Source of the DNA: an uncultured Dokdonia sp.
Lineage (GTDB): Bacteria; Bacteroidota; Bacteroidia; Flavobacteriales; Flavobacteriaceae
Direction of reading: 5' to 3'
NCBI GenBank assembly: GCA_947503305.1
Contig: CANNDF010000006.1
Coordinates: 248,001-312,000, forward strand
DNA length: 64,000 bases
This document shows, in pieces, positions 54,352 through 63,666 of the stretch. Position 1 is the first letter of the stretch, and each line of letters opens with the position of its first letter. The position numbers were made by a program, and so were the translations under genes. The notes under the pieces were generated by a model. It was given only the letters and a program-made list of their open reading frames with translations, was not told the DNA's origin and did no database searches.

Positions 54352-54820
54352 ATGCCAAGAATGATAAATCTAACTCATTAGTTTCTTTACTGCTAGATAA
54401 TACAATATGACTTTGGACATTCCCTAAATAGGGAAGTAATGTCAATTTTGTAATAATAAATTTTTCATAAGCCTCTATATCTTGGACGACTAATTTTAGT
54501 AAATAATCAAAACCTCCACTTACGCGATGACATTCTACAACTTCTGGAAAGTCATTAATCTCTTTTACAAATTTTTCCAAATAACTGCGGGTATGCCCTT
54601 GTAAAGAGATGGCAATAAAAACAGTCTGTTTAAGTCCTATTTTTTTAGCATTAAGTCTGGCAGAATATCCATGAATTAACCCTTCCTTTTCTAGTTTTTT
54701 AATACGTTCAAAAATTGGGGTTGTAGACTTCCCTAATTTTTCTGCGAGAGACTTTACCGTTTGATTAGAATCCTTTTGTAAAAGGATCAAGAGTTTTTTG
54801 TCAGTTAGATCCAGTTTCAT
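54350..54820 (-). CDS. Lrp/AsnC family transcriptional regulator
   Basis: A 156-residue Lrp-type protein: an N-terminal HTH (LDLTDKKLLILLQKDSNQTVKSLAEKLGKSTTPIFERIKKLEKEGLI) and a C-terminal RAM domain (ECHRVSGGFDYLLKLVVQDIEAYEKFI). It is divergent from the branched-chain dehydrogenase genes across a 166-bp AT-rich gap, so it is a likely regulator of them in response to branched-chain amino acids. That link is by position and family habit. Confidence 0.9.
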   Translation of the reverse strand: MKLDLTDKKLLILLQKDSNQTVKSLAEKLGKSTTPIFERIKKLEKEGLIHGYSARLNAKKIGLKQTVFIAISLQGHTRSYLEKFVKEINDFPEVVECHRVSGGFDYLLKLVVQDIEAYEKFIITKLTLLPYLGNVQSHIVLSSSKETNELDLSFLA

Positions 54821-54986
54821 AAAATAGTTTACTGTTTTTTCTTAAAAATTAATATAAAAATAGAATAAAACACGTAATAAATGGATAATAAAGAATTTTA
54901 TTCTTTATTATGATCTAAATACAGATGAATAACTTATTAGTATGTAAATAATTAGTAATTTCAATAACTTGACTATAAATATATAA

Positions 54987-56297
54987 ATGACTAAAAATCA
55001 GAAGGTAGAAGAGTTAGTAATGCCTAAGATGGGAGAATCTATAGAAGAAGGTACCATTATTAACTGGCTAGTAAAAGAAGGAGAATCTTTTGAAGAAGGA
55101 GATATACTTCTAGAAGTAGCTACTGATAAAGTAGATAATGAAGTTCCTGCTCCTAGTGCAGGGATAATGCATAAACATTTATATAAAGCAAATAGTGTTG
55201 TACCTGTAGGAGTTGTCATTGCAAATTACGAATCACAAAACGGGACTCAGCCTAAAAAAGCTACCCGCCCTCACAAGGTAGAAATACAAAAAGATAAACC
55301 TCAAGGAAAGAATATAGCTAAACCTCATAAAAAAACACCTCCTCTTACTAATTATGTAGCTTCTAATGCAAATACATTTATAAGCCCACTTGTAGATAGT
55401 ATTGCAAGAAAACACCATATCTCTTATGAAGAATTAGTCAGGATTTCTGGAACAGGAGTAGAGGGCAGACTCCGTAAGAGTGATGTTATGCAGTATATAG
55501 AAGAAGGGAGGCCTTATCAGTTTACCCAACCTATTGCCCAACCAGATCCAGATGCTTACAAGATCCCAAAACTTACGCTTGACAAAGGAACAGGTAAAAT
55601 TGTAGAAATGGATCGTATGCGACAAATGATCGCAGATCATATGGTGTATAGTAAACATACAAGTCCGCATGTAACTGCCTATGTAGAAGCAGACTTAACA
55701 GAAATGGTAAACTGGCGAAATACACATAAAGTACCGTTTCAAGAAAAGCATGATCAGAAATTAACCTTTACGCCATTATTTGTAGAAGCCGTAGCCAAAG
55801 CTGTAAAAGATTTTCCTATGATTAATGTCTCTGTAGATGGTACAAAAATTATCGTCAAAGAAGGAATTCATATAGGAATGGCAACCGCATTACCATCAGG
55901 AAATCTTATCGTTCCTGTAGTAAAAAATGCAGATAAAAAATCATTAGTCGAAATTGCTTCAGAAGTTAATAGATTATCTGCCCTTGCTAGAGAGAATAAA
56001 CTAAGTGGCGATGATATAAAAGGGAGCACATTTACCATCAGTAATGTAGGTACCTTTGGTAGTGTAATGGGAACCCCTATTATCAATCAGCCAGAGGCTG
56101 CTATACTAGCTACAGGAATTATAAAAAAACGCGCTGAGGTAATGGAACGTCCAGAAGGCGACACCATAGAAATAAGACAAATGATGTATCTCTCTCTTTC
56201 TTTTGACCATCGTATTGTAGATGGATATTTAGGGGGAAGTTTTTTACGTCGTATAGCAGATAACCTAGAACAATTTGATGTGAATAGGGAGATATAA
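54987..56297 (+). CDS. 2-oxo acid dehydrogenase E2 (lipoamide acyltransferase, branched-chain type)
   Basis: 436 residues: lipoyl domain with the lipoylated Lys in VATDKVDNEV (about residue 49), peripheral-subunit-binding domain (FISPLVDSIARKHHISYEELVRISGTGVEGRLRKSDV, about 130-168) and catalytic acyltransferase domain ending with SFDHRIVDGYLGG (His near 411). With the fused E1 two genes on, and ilvE between, it fits the branched-chain 2-oxo acid dehydrogenase complex that makes acyl-CoA from deaminated Leu/Ile/Val. Confidence 0.9.
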   Translation: MTKNQKVEELVMPKMGESIEEGTIINWLVKEGESFEEGDILLEVATDKVDNEVPAPSAGIMHKHLYKANSVVPVGVVIANYESQNGTQPKKATRPHKVEIQKDKPQGKNIAKPHKKTPPLTNYVASNANTFISPLVDSIARKHHISYEELVRISGTGVEGRLRKSDVMQYIEEGRPYQFTQPIAQPDPDAYKIPKLTLDKGTGKIVEMDRMRQMIADHMVYSKHTSPHVTAYVEADLTEMVNWRNTHKVPFQEKHDQKLTFTPLFVEAVAKAVKDFPMINVSVDGTKIIVKEGIHIGMATALPSGNLIVPVVKNADKKSLVEIASEVNRLSALARENKLSGDDIKGSTFTISNVGTFGSVMGTPIINQPEAAILATGIIKKRAEVMERPEGDTIEIRQMMYLSLSFDHRIVDGYLGGSFLRRIADNLEQFDVNREI

Positions 56298-56333
56298 TAC
56301 TAAAAGATTTTTTAAAATATATGCTTAAATCCT

Positions 56334-57398
56334 ATGAGTAGAATAGCCATACTAAAAACTACTACATCAAAGCTCAATACGATTGACTTTGAAAACATCC
56401 CATTGGGACGAGCGTTTACAGACCATATGTTCATCTGTGATTATACAGATGGACAATGGCAAGATCCTCGAGTAGAACCTCTGGAGATGATCCCTACGCA
56501 TCCAGCTGCGATGGCATTACATTATGGACAAGCCATTTTTGAAGGGATGAAAAGTACGCTTTCGCGAAAGCGTATACCACTACTTTTCCGTCCCTATGAA
56601 AATGCAAGCCGTCTTAATGCTAGTGCTAGACGCATGGGAATGCCTGAATTTCCAGAAGAGTTATTTGTAGAAGGGTTAAAAGCACTAGTAGATGTAGAAC
56701 AAGCCTGGATTCCTCCAGCTGAAGGGAGTGCTCTGTATTTGCGTCCATTTATGTATGCAGATGAGCCTTTTATAGGTATGCGTGCAGCCACATCTTTTAA
56801 GTTTATTACTATCGCTTCGCCAGCAGGGCCATTTTTTAGTAAGCCTATAAAATTATGGGCGGAGCATTCATACATACGAGCAGCAAATGGAGGAACAGGA
56901 GAAGCAAAAGCCGCTGGAAATTATGCCGCTGCTATACGGCCTACAGAAATTGCAAAATCAAAAGGATATGATCAGGTATTATGGTTGGATGCACACGAAC
57001 ATACATATATTCAAGAAGTAGGGACTATGAATATCTTTTTTAAAATAAAAGGACAGTTTATAACCCCTTCATTAGATGGTTCGGTACTCCATGGTATCAC
57101 TCGTAAAAGTGTTATAGAAATACTCAAACACAAAGGGTATACAGTTACAGAACGACCTATAAAGATTGATGAAATTATAGAGGCCTCATCAGACGGAACG
57201 CTAGAAGAAGCTTTTGGTACAGGAACTGCCGTAGGAATTGCCTATATACAAGAGATAGGACTTGGAGAAGAAAATATTCATGTGTCTGATACTTACCCAG
57301 TGGCAGAAGCAGTTAATCAAATGCTTTCAACGATCAAAACAGGAGGGCAAGATCCCTTTAAATGGATGGTTGCTGTTACCACAAAAGAGTTAGCTTAA
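56334..57398 (+). CDS. ilvE: Branched-chain amino acid aminotransferase
   Basis: A 354-residue class IV PLP aminotransferase: HYGQAIFEGMKS near residues 62-73, FRPYENASRLNASARRM, and EAKAAGNYAAAIRPTEIAKSKGYDQVLWLD with the PLP Lys (about 187). The downstream YIQEVGTMNIFF and EEAFGTGTAVGIAYIQEIG motifs are typical of long-form BCATs. It deaminates Leu/Ile/Val to the 2-oxo acids used by the flanking E1/E2 genes. A palindrome copy interrupts the otherwise conserved GMKS..(R)..RLFRP segment. Confidence 0.95.
   Translation: MSRIAILKTTTSKLNTIDFENIPLGRAFTDHMFICDYTDGQWQDPRVEPLEMIPTHPAAMALHYGQAIFEGMKSTLSRKRIPLLFRPYENASRLNASARRMGMPEFPEELFVEGLKALVDVEQAWIPPAEGSALYLRPFMYADEPFIGMRAATSFKFITIASPAGPFFSKPIKLWAEHSYIRAANGGTGEAKAAGNYAAAIRPTEIAKSKGYDQVLWLDAHEHTYIQEVGTMNIFFKIKGQFITPSLDGSVLHGITRKSVIEILKHKGYTVTERPIKIDEIIEASSDGTLEEAFGTGTAVGIAYIQEIGLGEENIHVSDTYPVAEAVNQMLSTIKTGGQDPFKWMVAVTTKELA
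56557..56572. repeat. Palindrome CGCTTTCGCGAAAGCG inside ilvE
   Basis: An exact copy, translated as STLSRKRIPL in a surface loop after HYGQAIFEGMK, a third reading frame relative to the other coding copies. Confidence 0.9.
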
Positions 57399-57457
57399 GA
57401 AGCAGATAAAAAAGTAATTATAGAATAGTTAAGATACCTAGTGAATCTAACAAGGAC

Positions 57458-59524
57458 ATGAATAAAGAACTACTAAGAAAAGGATTTGAAAATCTTTGTA
57501 CAGCAAAATCTTTGACAGAACTATATGAAGACAACTTTAAAATAGTTTCTAAATATGTGCATGCAACCAGTCGCGGTCATGAAGTTATCCAGACAGCTAT
57601 AGGGATGCAATTATGTCCTCAGGACTATGTTTTTCCATATTATCGAGATGATTCTATGTTACTGGCTATAGGGATGAAACCCTATGATTTGATGCTACAA
57701 GTACTTGCAAAACGAGACGATCCTTTCTCTGCAGGGCGTACTTATTATTCACATCCTAGTTTAAAAGATAGTAATAAGCCTAAAATACCTCACCAAAGTA
57801 GTGCAACAGGTATGCAGGCAATACCTGCCACTGGAGTCGCTATGGGGTTTTGGTATAAAGAAAATAATCCTGAAATAAATAGTCAGGGCATAGAAAATGC
57901 TAATGGTGATGCTCCTTTTGTAGTCTGTTCATTGGGGGATGCATCAGTTACAGAAGGAGAGATCGCCGAAGCATTTCAAATGGCAGCATTAAAACAATTA
58001 CCTATCCTTTACTTAGTACAGGATAATGGATGGGATATCTCTGCAAATGCTGCAGAGACTCGTGCTCAGGATGCATTTGAGTATGCAAAAGGATTTCATG
58101 GGTTGGAAGCTATATCTATAGACGGAACTGATTTTAAAGAGAGTTATGAAACACTACAAGAAGTAATTCATACCATCCGGACAGAGCGACGTCCATTTTT
58201 AGTACACGCAAAAGTTCCATTACTTAATCATCATACCTCAGGTGTACGTATGGAATGGTATCGTGATGATCTGGAAGAAGCACGTAGTCGGGATCCATAT
58301 CCTAAAATGATTCAGTTATTGCTAGATAATGGAATAACACAAGTAGAAATTGATGAGATAGTCGCTTTGGCGAAAGCGGAAGTCCAAAAAGATTTTGAAG
58401 CTGCACAACAAGCAGAAGATCCAAAACCTGAGGATTTATTTACACATGATTTTGTTCCTACCCCTATCACTGAAGAAAAAGGAGAGCGTTCTCCTGCCGA
58501 TGGTGAACAGGTAGTTATGGTAGATTGTGCACTGTTTGCAATAGAAGAATTAATGAAAGAACATCCTGAATGTTTATTATATGGACAAGATGTTGGAGGG
58601 AGACTGGGAGGTGTTTTTAGAGAAGCAGCAACCTTAGCTCAAAAATTTGGAGATCATAGAGTGTTTAATACCCCTATACAAGAAGCATTTATTGTAGGGT
58701 CTACAGTTGGGATGAGCGCAGTAGGTTTAAAGCCTATAGTAGAAGTTCAATTTGCAGATTATATCTGGCCAGGACTCAATCAACTATTTACAGAGGTAAG
58801 TCGTAGTTGTTATTTGAGTAATGGTAAATGGCCAGTTTCTATGATATTAAGAGTACCTATAGGAGCCTATGGATCAGGAGGGCCTTATCACTCATCATCT
58901 GTAGAAAGTGTAGTGACTAATATACGAGGGCTTAAAATTGCGTACCCTTCTAATGGAGCCGATCTTAAAGGATTATTGAAAGCGGCTTATCATGATCCAA
59001 ATCCAGTGGTAATATTTGAACATAAAGGTTTATATTGGTCCAAAGTACCAGGAACAAAAGGAGCAACTTCTATAGAACCCAATGAAGATTATATACTTCC
59101 TTTTGGGAAAGCATGGGTATTACAAGAAATCTGGAAGCAAGAGGACACAGAAACGATCTCTATAATTACCTATGGAATGGGTGTGCATTGGGCAATGAAT
59201 GCTAGTGAAATGCTAGATATGCAAGATCGTATAGAAATAGTAGACCTTAGGACCTTACATCCCCTGGATTATGAGACCGTTTTTAAGAGTGTTAAAAAAT
59301 GCGGTAAATGTCTTGTGATTACCGAAGAACCTTCTGATAATGGATTTAGTCGAAGCGTACAAGGTAGAATACAGGAAGAGTGCTTTCAAGAATTAGATGC
59401 GCCAGTGATGTTAATAGGGTCAGAAAATATGCCTGCAATTCCCCTCAATAGTACTTTAGAACAAACCATGATCCCTACTACAGAAAAGGTGAAAAATAAG
59501 ATAATGGCATTATTAGAGTATTAA
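57458..59524 (+). CDS. 2-oxo acid dehydrogenase E1, fused alpha and beta subunits
   Basis: 688 residues. The alpha part (about 1-330) has the TPP motif GDASVTEGEIAEAFQMAALKQLPILYLVQDNGWDIS near 164-200. The beta part (about 348-688) begins VVMVDCALFAIEELMKEHPECLLYGQDVGGRLGGVF and contains EVQFADYIWPGLNQ and ITYGMGVHWAM. The linker (about 300-345) is acidic and carries a degenerate palindrome. Such E1 fusions are standard for branched-chain dehydrogenases in Bacteroidota. It is the third gene of the module. Confidence 0.92.
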   Translation: MNKELLRKGFENLCTAKSLTELYEDNFKIVSKYVHATSRGHEVIQTAIGMQLCPQDYVFPYYRDDSMLLAIGMKPYDLMLQVLAKRDDPFSAGRTYYSHPSLKDSNKPKIPHQSSATGMQAIPATGVAMGFWYKENNPEINSQGIENANGDAPFVVCSLGDASVTEGEIAEAFQMAALKQLPILYLVQDNGWDISANAAETRAQDAFEYAKGFHGLEAISIDGTDFKESYETLQEVIHTIRTERRPFLVHAKVPLLNHHTSGVRMEWYRDDLEEARSRDPYPKMIQLLLDNGITQVEIDEIVALAKAEVQKDFEAAQQAEDPKPEDLFTHDFVPTPITEEKGERSPADGEQVVMVDCALFAIEELMKEHPECLLYGQDVGGRLGGVFREAATLAQKFGDHRVFNTPIQEAFIVGSTVGMSAVGLKPIVEVQFADYIWPGLNQLFTEVSRSCYLSNGKWPVSMILRVPIGAYGSGGPYHSSSVESVVTNIRGLKIAYPSNGADLKGLLKAAYHDPNPVVIFEHKGLYWSKVPGTKGATSIEPNEDYILPFGKAWVLQEIWKQEDTETISIITYGMGVHWAMNASEMLDMQDRIEIVDLRTLHPLDYETVFKSVKKCGKCLVITEEPSDNGFSRSVQGRIQEECFQELDAPVMLIGSENMPAIPLNSTLEQTMIPTTEKVKNKIMALLEY
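58363..58378. repeat. Palindrome variant CGCTTTGGCGAAAGCG in the E1 linker
   Basis: One substitution from the 16-mer, translated as VALAKAEVQK just before the acidic linker that joins the alpha and beta parts. Confidence 0.7.
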
Positions 59525-59793
59525 AAAAAGATTTTTTTTAATTGAATTTTATAAGAAAAACATACTTTTTTATAGATTCATATTTTTGTGTCCAAATAGG
59601 CTTACCTACGATTATTTCTATAGTTCCAAAGAGGGTATTACAACTTTTTAAATGGGTAATGTACATGAATCCCGCAGTATTAATACGGTAATAATATACT
59701 GAAAATCAGTTTTTTACGTATTTAAAATATTAGGATTTTTCAGAGTTTAAAATTAATTTGGCTCTAGAGAATTATATAATACCCCCCAAATCT

Positions 59794-61455
59794 ATGATTA
59801 TATTATATACGCAGAAGAGATTATATCTCTGTATAATCTCTTCTGCATTTTTTTTAACAAGCACCTTAGCTCAAGTAGGGATAGGGACTACTAGTCCAGT
59901 AAATGGCTCTATTTTAGATATTACCTCTTCAGAAAAAGGGATTTTAATTCCTAGAATAGATATTGCAGATTTATCGACAATAGACCCAATAGTGGGAGGT
60001 GCTCCTGTAAGCTTATTGGTTTATAATACAAATACAACCAGTGGAGAAGGGTTTTACTATTGGGATGGATTTGATTGGACCCCTTTATCAAATGGATCCT
60101 CAGGTACTGGAGATGACTGGACTTTATCTGGTAATTCTGGAACCGTTCCAGGTACTGGTGCTGGAGAAAATTATATGGGCACATCAGATGCTCAAGATAT
60201 GCTTATTGCTACTGATGACACCGAACGAATACGGATACTAAGTGATGGTCGTGTATCTATAAATGACGCAACACCTTTTTCTACAGACCTTTTTACGGTA
60301 TCTGCGGCTACTGGTGATTCTGCAATAAATGGATACTCTTTAGGAAGTGGTATTGGAGTATATGGACAAAATACAGGTTCTGGATTTGGTGTGATAGGAA
60401 TTAATTCAAGCACAGGTATTGGTGTATATGGGGAGAGTACAACCGGTTCAGGTTTTAGTATGTTTGGATTAAATGGATCAATCTGGGGAGATTATACAAC
60501 AGCTGGTGGAGATGCTATTGTAGGAAATACGGATACAAATGGATTGTCTAATGGGATTTGGGGTATTAATGATAATGCCGATGGAACTGCTGTTCTTGGA
60601 GGTACCGATGGTATCTTTGTGCTTCCTGTAGGGGGCACAGGTGTATCGGGATCTACAGAAAAATTAGGGATATACGGATATGCTGGAGAAGGAAGTCGGA
60701 ATAATAGTAATTTAGGAAATGCAGCAGCAAGATTTAATCTAGATAATGATTCGGATGCAACAACGACCACTGGGAATGGAGCAGATAGAGCTATAGCTAT
60801 ACTTGCAGGGTTTGATAACGTAAGCCCTGATGGGTCTCAGGCAGCTGCCGATAGTTATTTTGGAGGTTATTTTAGTGGAGGAAGACAAGTAGGTTCTCAA
60901 ACTTTTGCCTATGTAGGAATGCGCTATGGTACAAATAATGGAGGTACAAATGGGACAGATTATAAAATAATAGGCACAGGAGCTGTTTCTACATTGATAG
61001 AAGATGGTCAAGGAAATCATCGGGTTATGTTTGCTCCTGAAGCTCCAGAAATTGTATTTCAAGATTTTGGAATAGGGACACTTACTAATGGTAGTGCAAA
61101 GATTACCCTAGACCCTATCTTAAAAAAATCATTGCATGTAGATAGAGAGCATCCTTTAAGAGTATACATCACTGTAGAAGGAGAATGTAATGGCGTGTAT
61201 GTAACTGATAAATCTATTGATGGATTTACAGTAAAAGAACTCAATAATGGAAAGAGTAATATCGCTTTTTCATGGCAAATAGTAGCTAATCGAGCAGATA
61301 GAAAAGATGCAAATGGAGAAGTGATTTCAAAACATATAGGACATAGATTACCACTTGGGCCTACATATTTAGAACCCATCGCTAAACATGCAAAGCGACT
61401 CAATAAACCTAAAGTAAGTACTAATATGTCTAAAGAGCATAAATTTCAGAAATAA
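59794..61455 (+). CDS. Secreted Gly/Ser-rich fibre-like protein
   Basis: 553 residues. Start set at ATG 59794, which gives a signal peptide (RLYLCIISSAFFLTSTLAQ); an upstream TTG lacks that logic. The mature start VGIGTTSPVNGSILDITSSEKGILIPRI and YYWDGFDWTPL are typical of Flavobacteria secreted proteins with tail-fibre-like repeats. Next come Gly-rich repeats with GIGVYG (GIGVYGQNTGSGFGVIGINSS) and a conserved C-terminal beta domain ending in basic residues. It has no T9SS sorting domain. The 269-bp upstream gap holds a weak ACTGA/TCAGT hairpin at 59698-59710 and TATTTTTG at 59581. Role unknown. Confidence 0.65.
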   Translation: MIILYTQKRLYLCIISSAFFLTSTLAQVGIGTTSPVNGSILDITSSEKGILIPRIDIADLSTIDPIVGGAPVSLLVYNTNTTSGEGFYYWDGFDWTPLSNGSSGTGDDWTLSGNSGTVPGTGAGENYMGTSDAQDMLIATDDTERIRILSDGRVSINDATPFSTDLFTVSAATGDSAINGYSLGSGIGVYGQNTGSGFGVIGINSSTGIGVYGESTTGSGFSMFGLNGSIWGDYTTAGGDAIVGNTDTNGLSNGIWGINDNADGTAVLGGTDGIFVLPVGGTGVSGSTEKLGIYGYAGEGSRNNSNLGNAAARFNLDNDSDATTTTGNGADRAIAILAGFDNVSPDGSQAAADSYFGGYFSGGRQVGSQTFAYVGMRYGTNNGGTNGTDYKIIGTGAVSTLIEDGQGNHRVMFAPEAPEIVFQDFGIGTLTNGSAKITLDPILKKSLHVDREHPLRVYITVEGECNGVYVTDKSIDGFTVKELNNGKSNIAFSWQIVANRADRKDANGEVISKHIGHRLPLGPTYLEPIAKHAKRLNKPKVSTNMSKEHKFQK

Positions 61456-61485
61456 TATCAATGCCTAAACCCTTAGATATCTAAA

Positions 61486-61519
61486 TAAAAAAAACACCGA
61501 ATACATTCGGTGTTTTTTT
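61486..61519. terminator. Bidirectional intrinsic terminator
   Basis: Stem ACACCGAAT / ATTCGGTGT with a 2-base loop, flanked by A and T tracts on both sides. It serves the convergent fibre-like gene and the subtilase gene. Confidence 0.92.
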
Positions 61520-61546
61520 ATTTAATTTTATTTATGAGTAGTGTAC

Positions 61547-63151
61547 TTATTCTTTTAATAAGCTTCTATTCACTATAAATTGATCTCCTTCAAGAGATAT
61601 CCGTACGATATACATTCCTTTTGATAAATCACTTATATCAATGTTGTTGTTAGAAAAAGTGTCGATTTTTTTAATAAGAGCACCTTGGAGATTGTAAATA
61701 GCTATCTGATCAACTCTTTTGTTTGCAGTACTAATAGTTATAGAAGTAGAGGCAGGATTTGGAAATATTTCAATTTCTTCTATAGAAGCTTCGTCAATAG
61801 ATAGTGCTGCGCATTCATTCATTAATGCTTGCATTGCATTATTTACATTGAGTCTTCCTCCAGTGGTTGTAATTCCTTCTAGAGTAGGATTGGGATCAAC
61901 ATTTTCTAGAATAAGATCACGAATAATACGTGCTGCTTGGGCAGGGTCACTTAAAGCTAGGTCTGCAAAATTTTGACAGGGAGCTGAATATAATAAAGAT
62001 ATCGTACCTGTAACATGTGGTGTCGCTCCCGAAGTACCTCCAAATCCCCCATAACCATTAAGAGAAGTTGTAAATGCTCCAGCACCAGGGGCTCCTAGAT
62101 CTATAGTTTCAGCACCAAAACCTGCAGATGTCACTTTTTGATCATTGATATTTGTATTTGTTACAGAAATTAAAAACTCACTAGGGCAAGCCGTAGGAAC
62201 ATCTCCTATAACATCTACATTCTGATTACCATTTATAGTGGCACCACAATTTAAAATACCATTTTCACCAAGGGTGTCATACATTCCACACCAGAGAGGA
62301 AAGTTATCTGGGTTTCCAAAATCTACACCAAAAGATGCATTTGTAGCTACAACAAAAGCACCTTCTGCTCCATTAGTTTCATTATAGAGCATTCTTGCTT
62401 CTAGGATATAAGAATAGGCCTCTAGTACAGTCGCTTCATTTCCACTACTTCCAGATACAGGCATTACCTTTGCATCCCAGTTTACACCTGTTACTCCGGT
62501 ACCATTGTTACCCTCTGCACCTATAATTCCAAAAACGGCTGTCCCATGTCCTAATACAAGAAGGTCACCATTACTATTAAATGCATTCCAACCATTCACA
62601 TCATCTATATATCCGTTAGCATCATCGTCAATATTATTATCAGGAATTTCTTCTTCATTTATCCAAAGACTATTCGCTAGGTCTGGATGATTAATGTTAA
62701 ATCCATCATCTACAACACCCGTAACAATAACATCACCATTAAGTGTTGTACCTCCTGTAGTTACATCCCAAGCTTCATCTGCATCAATATCACGATCATT
62801 TTCTTGAAAATATTGCCATTGATTGTCAAATAATGGATCATCAGGAGTCGTTGCTCTGTTAGTAACGATATGATTTTTTTGAGCAATAAAAACTCTTTGA
62901 TTTTGGTAAGCAAGAGTAATAGCTTCATCTTCACTTATGGTAGGGGCATTGTATCTGATTTGCCAGATATTAAGTGTTTTAGAGATTAATTTGGTTTCAA
63001 AAATTTCAAGTTCTGGAACTTCTTGAATAAAAGTGCTTACAGCGACATCATCGTGCAGGCGTACTAAAATTTCATTAGAGACAAAATTAGGTTCTTGTGC
63101 CTGTAATTGAAATGTAGCAATAAATAATACGAGGAGTAGGATTTTTTTCAT
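61547..63151 (-). CDS. Subtilisin-like S8 peptidase with T9SS sorting domain
   Basis: 534 residues: signal peptide (KKILLLVLFIATFQLQAQ), an inhibitor-type propeptide (about 20-100; SNEILVRLHDDVAVSTFIQEVPEL), and a peptidase domain with the triad in VVDDGFNINHPDL (Asp near 147), GHGTAVFGI (His near 201) and GGTSGATPHVTG (Ser near 373). The C-terminal type A sorting domain (IEIFPNPASTSITIS, LSKGMYIVRI) directs export by the type IX system. It should be a secreted or surface protease. Confidence 0.92.
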   Translation of the reverse strand: MKKILLLVLFIATFQLQAQEPNFVSNEILVRLHDDVAVSTFIQEVPELEIFETKLISKTLNIWQIRYNAPTISEDEAITLAYQNQRVFIAQKNHIVTNRATTPDDPLFDNQWQYFQENDRDIDADEAWDVTTGGTTLNGDVIVTGVVDDGFNINHPDLANSLWINEEEIPDNNIDDDANGYIDDVNGWNAFNSNGDLLVLGHGTAVFGIIGAEGNNGTGVTGVNWDAKVMPVSGSSGNEATVLEAYSYILEARMLYNETNGAEGAFVVATNASFGVDFGNPDNFPLWCGMYDTLGENGILNCGATINGNQNVDVIGDVPTACPSEFLISVTNTNINDQKVTSAGFGAETIDLGAPGAGAFTTSLNGYGGFGGTSGATPHVTGTISLLYSAPCQNFADLALSDPAQAARIIRDLILENVDPNPTLEGITTTGGRLNVNNAMQALMNECAALSIDEASIEEIEIFPNPASTSITISTANKRVDQIAIYNLQGALIKKIDTFSNNNIDISDLSKGMYIVRISLEGDQFIVNRSLLKE

Positions 63152-63162
63152 AATGTGTAGTT

Positions 63163-63477
63163 TTAATTTCGATTTTTAACGGTTCTGTTTTTTTGTGCTT
63201 CTTTTACGAAAGGTAATTTTTTTAAACGTATAATTAAAGCTTGGTTTTCTATTTTTTTAGGATTAAATGTATATAAGTAGATATGTAAGGGTCTACTTAC
63301 TAATTTTTGTTTTTTTAAATCATACTTTTTGAAAATAGTTTCTAGTGTATCTATAGGGGCATTATCAGTAAGTTGTATAATAATTGAGTTCTTTTCTTGT
63401 ATAGGTGTGTCATGTGTTTTACAGGAAGTTACTAGTAATACTAAAAAAGAACTAATTATAAAAAGGAGTTGTCTCAT
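63163..63477 (-). CDS. Lipoprotein resembling a stand-alone subtilase propeptide
   Basis: A 104-residue protein with a lipoprotein signal (QLLFIISSFLVLLVTSCK, Cys about 19). The mature 85 residues (IIIQLTDNAPIDTLETIFKKYDLKKQKLVSRP; LIIRLKKLPFVKEAQKNRTV) follow the same strand-helix-strand plan as the propeptide of the adjacent subtilase (EILVRLHDDVAV...; FIAQKNHIVTNR). It lies 11 bp upstream of the subtilase in the same direction, so it may chaperone or inhibit it at the cell surface. ATG 63477 was preferred over GTG 63498. Confidence 0.6.
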   Translation of the reverse strand: MRQLLFIISSFLVLLVTSCKTHDTPIQEKNSIIIQLTDNAPIDTLETIFKKYDLKKQKLVSRPLHIYLYTFNPKKIENQALIIRLKKLPFVKEAQKNRTVKNRN

Positions 63478-63544
63478 AAACTGTTTTATGATAATCACAG
63501 TATTGTAATTTACAATACGTCAATGTAAGTATAATTTTAGAATC

Positions 63545-63574
63545 AAAAAAACACCGAATATATTCGGTGTTTTT
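63545..63574. terminator. Intrinsic terminator between DUF4136 and subtilase genes
   Basis: ACACCGAATA / TATTCGGTGT forms a perfect 20-bp palindrome with A and T tracts. Its arms are the same as those of the terminator at 61486-61519, so the two ends of this gene pair carry related hairpins. Confidence 0.88.
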
Positions 63575-63666
63575 CAGGATACAAAGCAAGCTTTAGTATC
63601 ATCGATTTGTTTGCTTGAAATAGAAGCAAACTATTTTCATAGCTTTTTATAAAAAAAACTGGCTAA

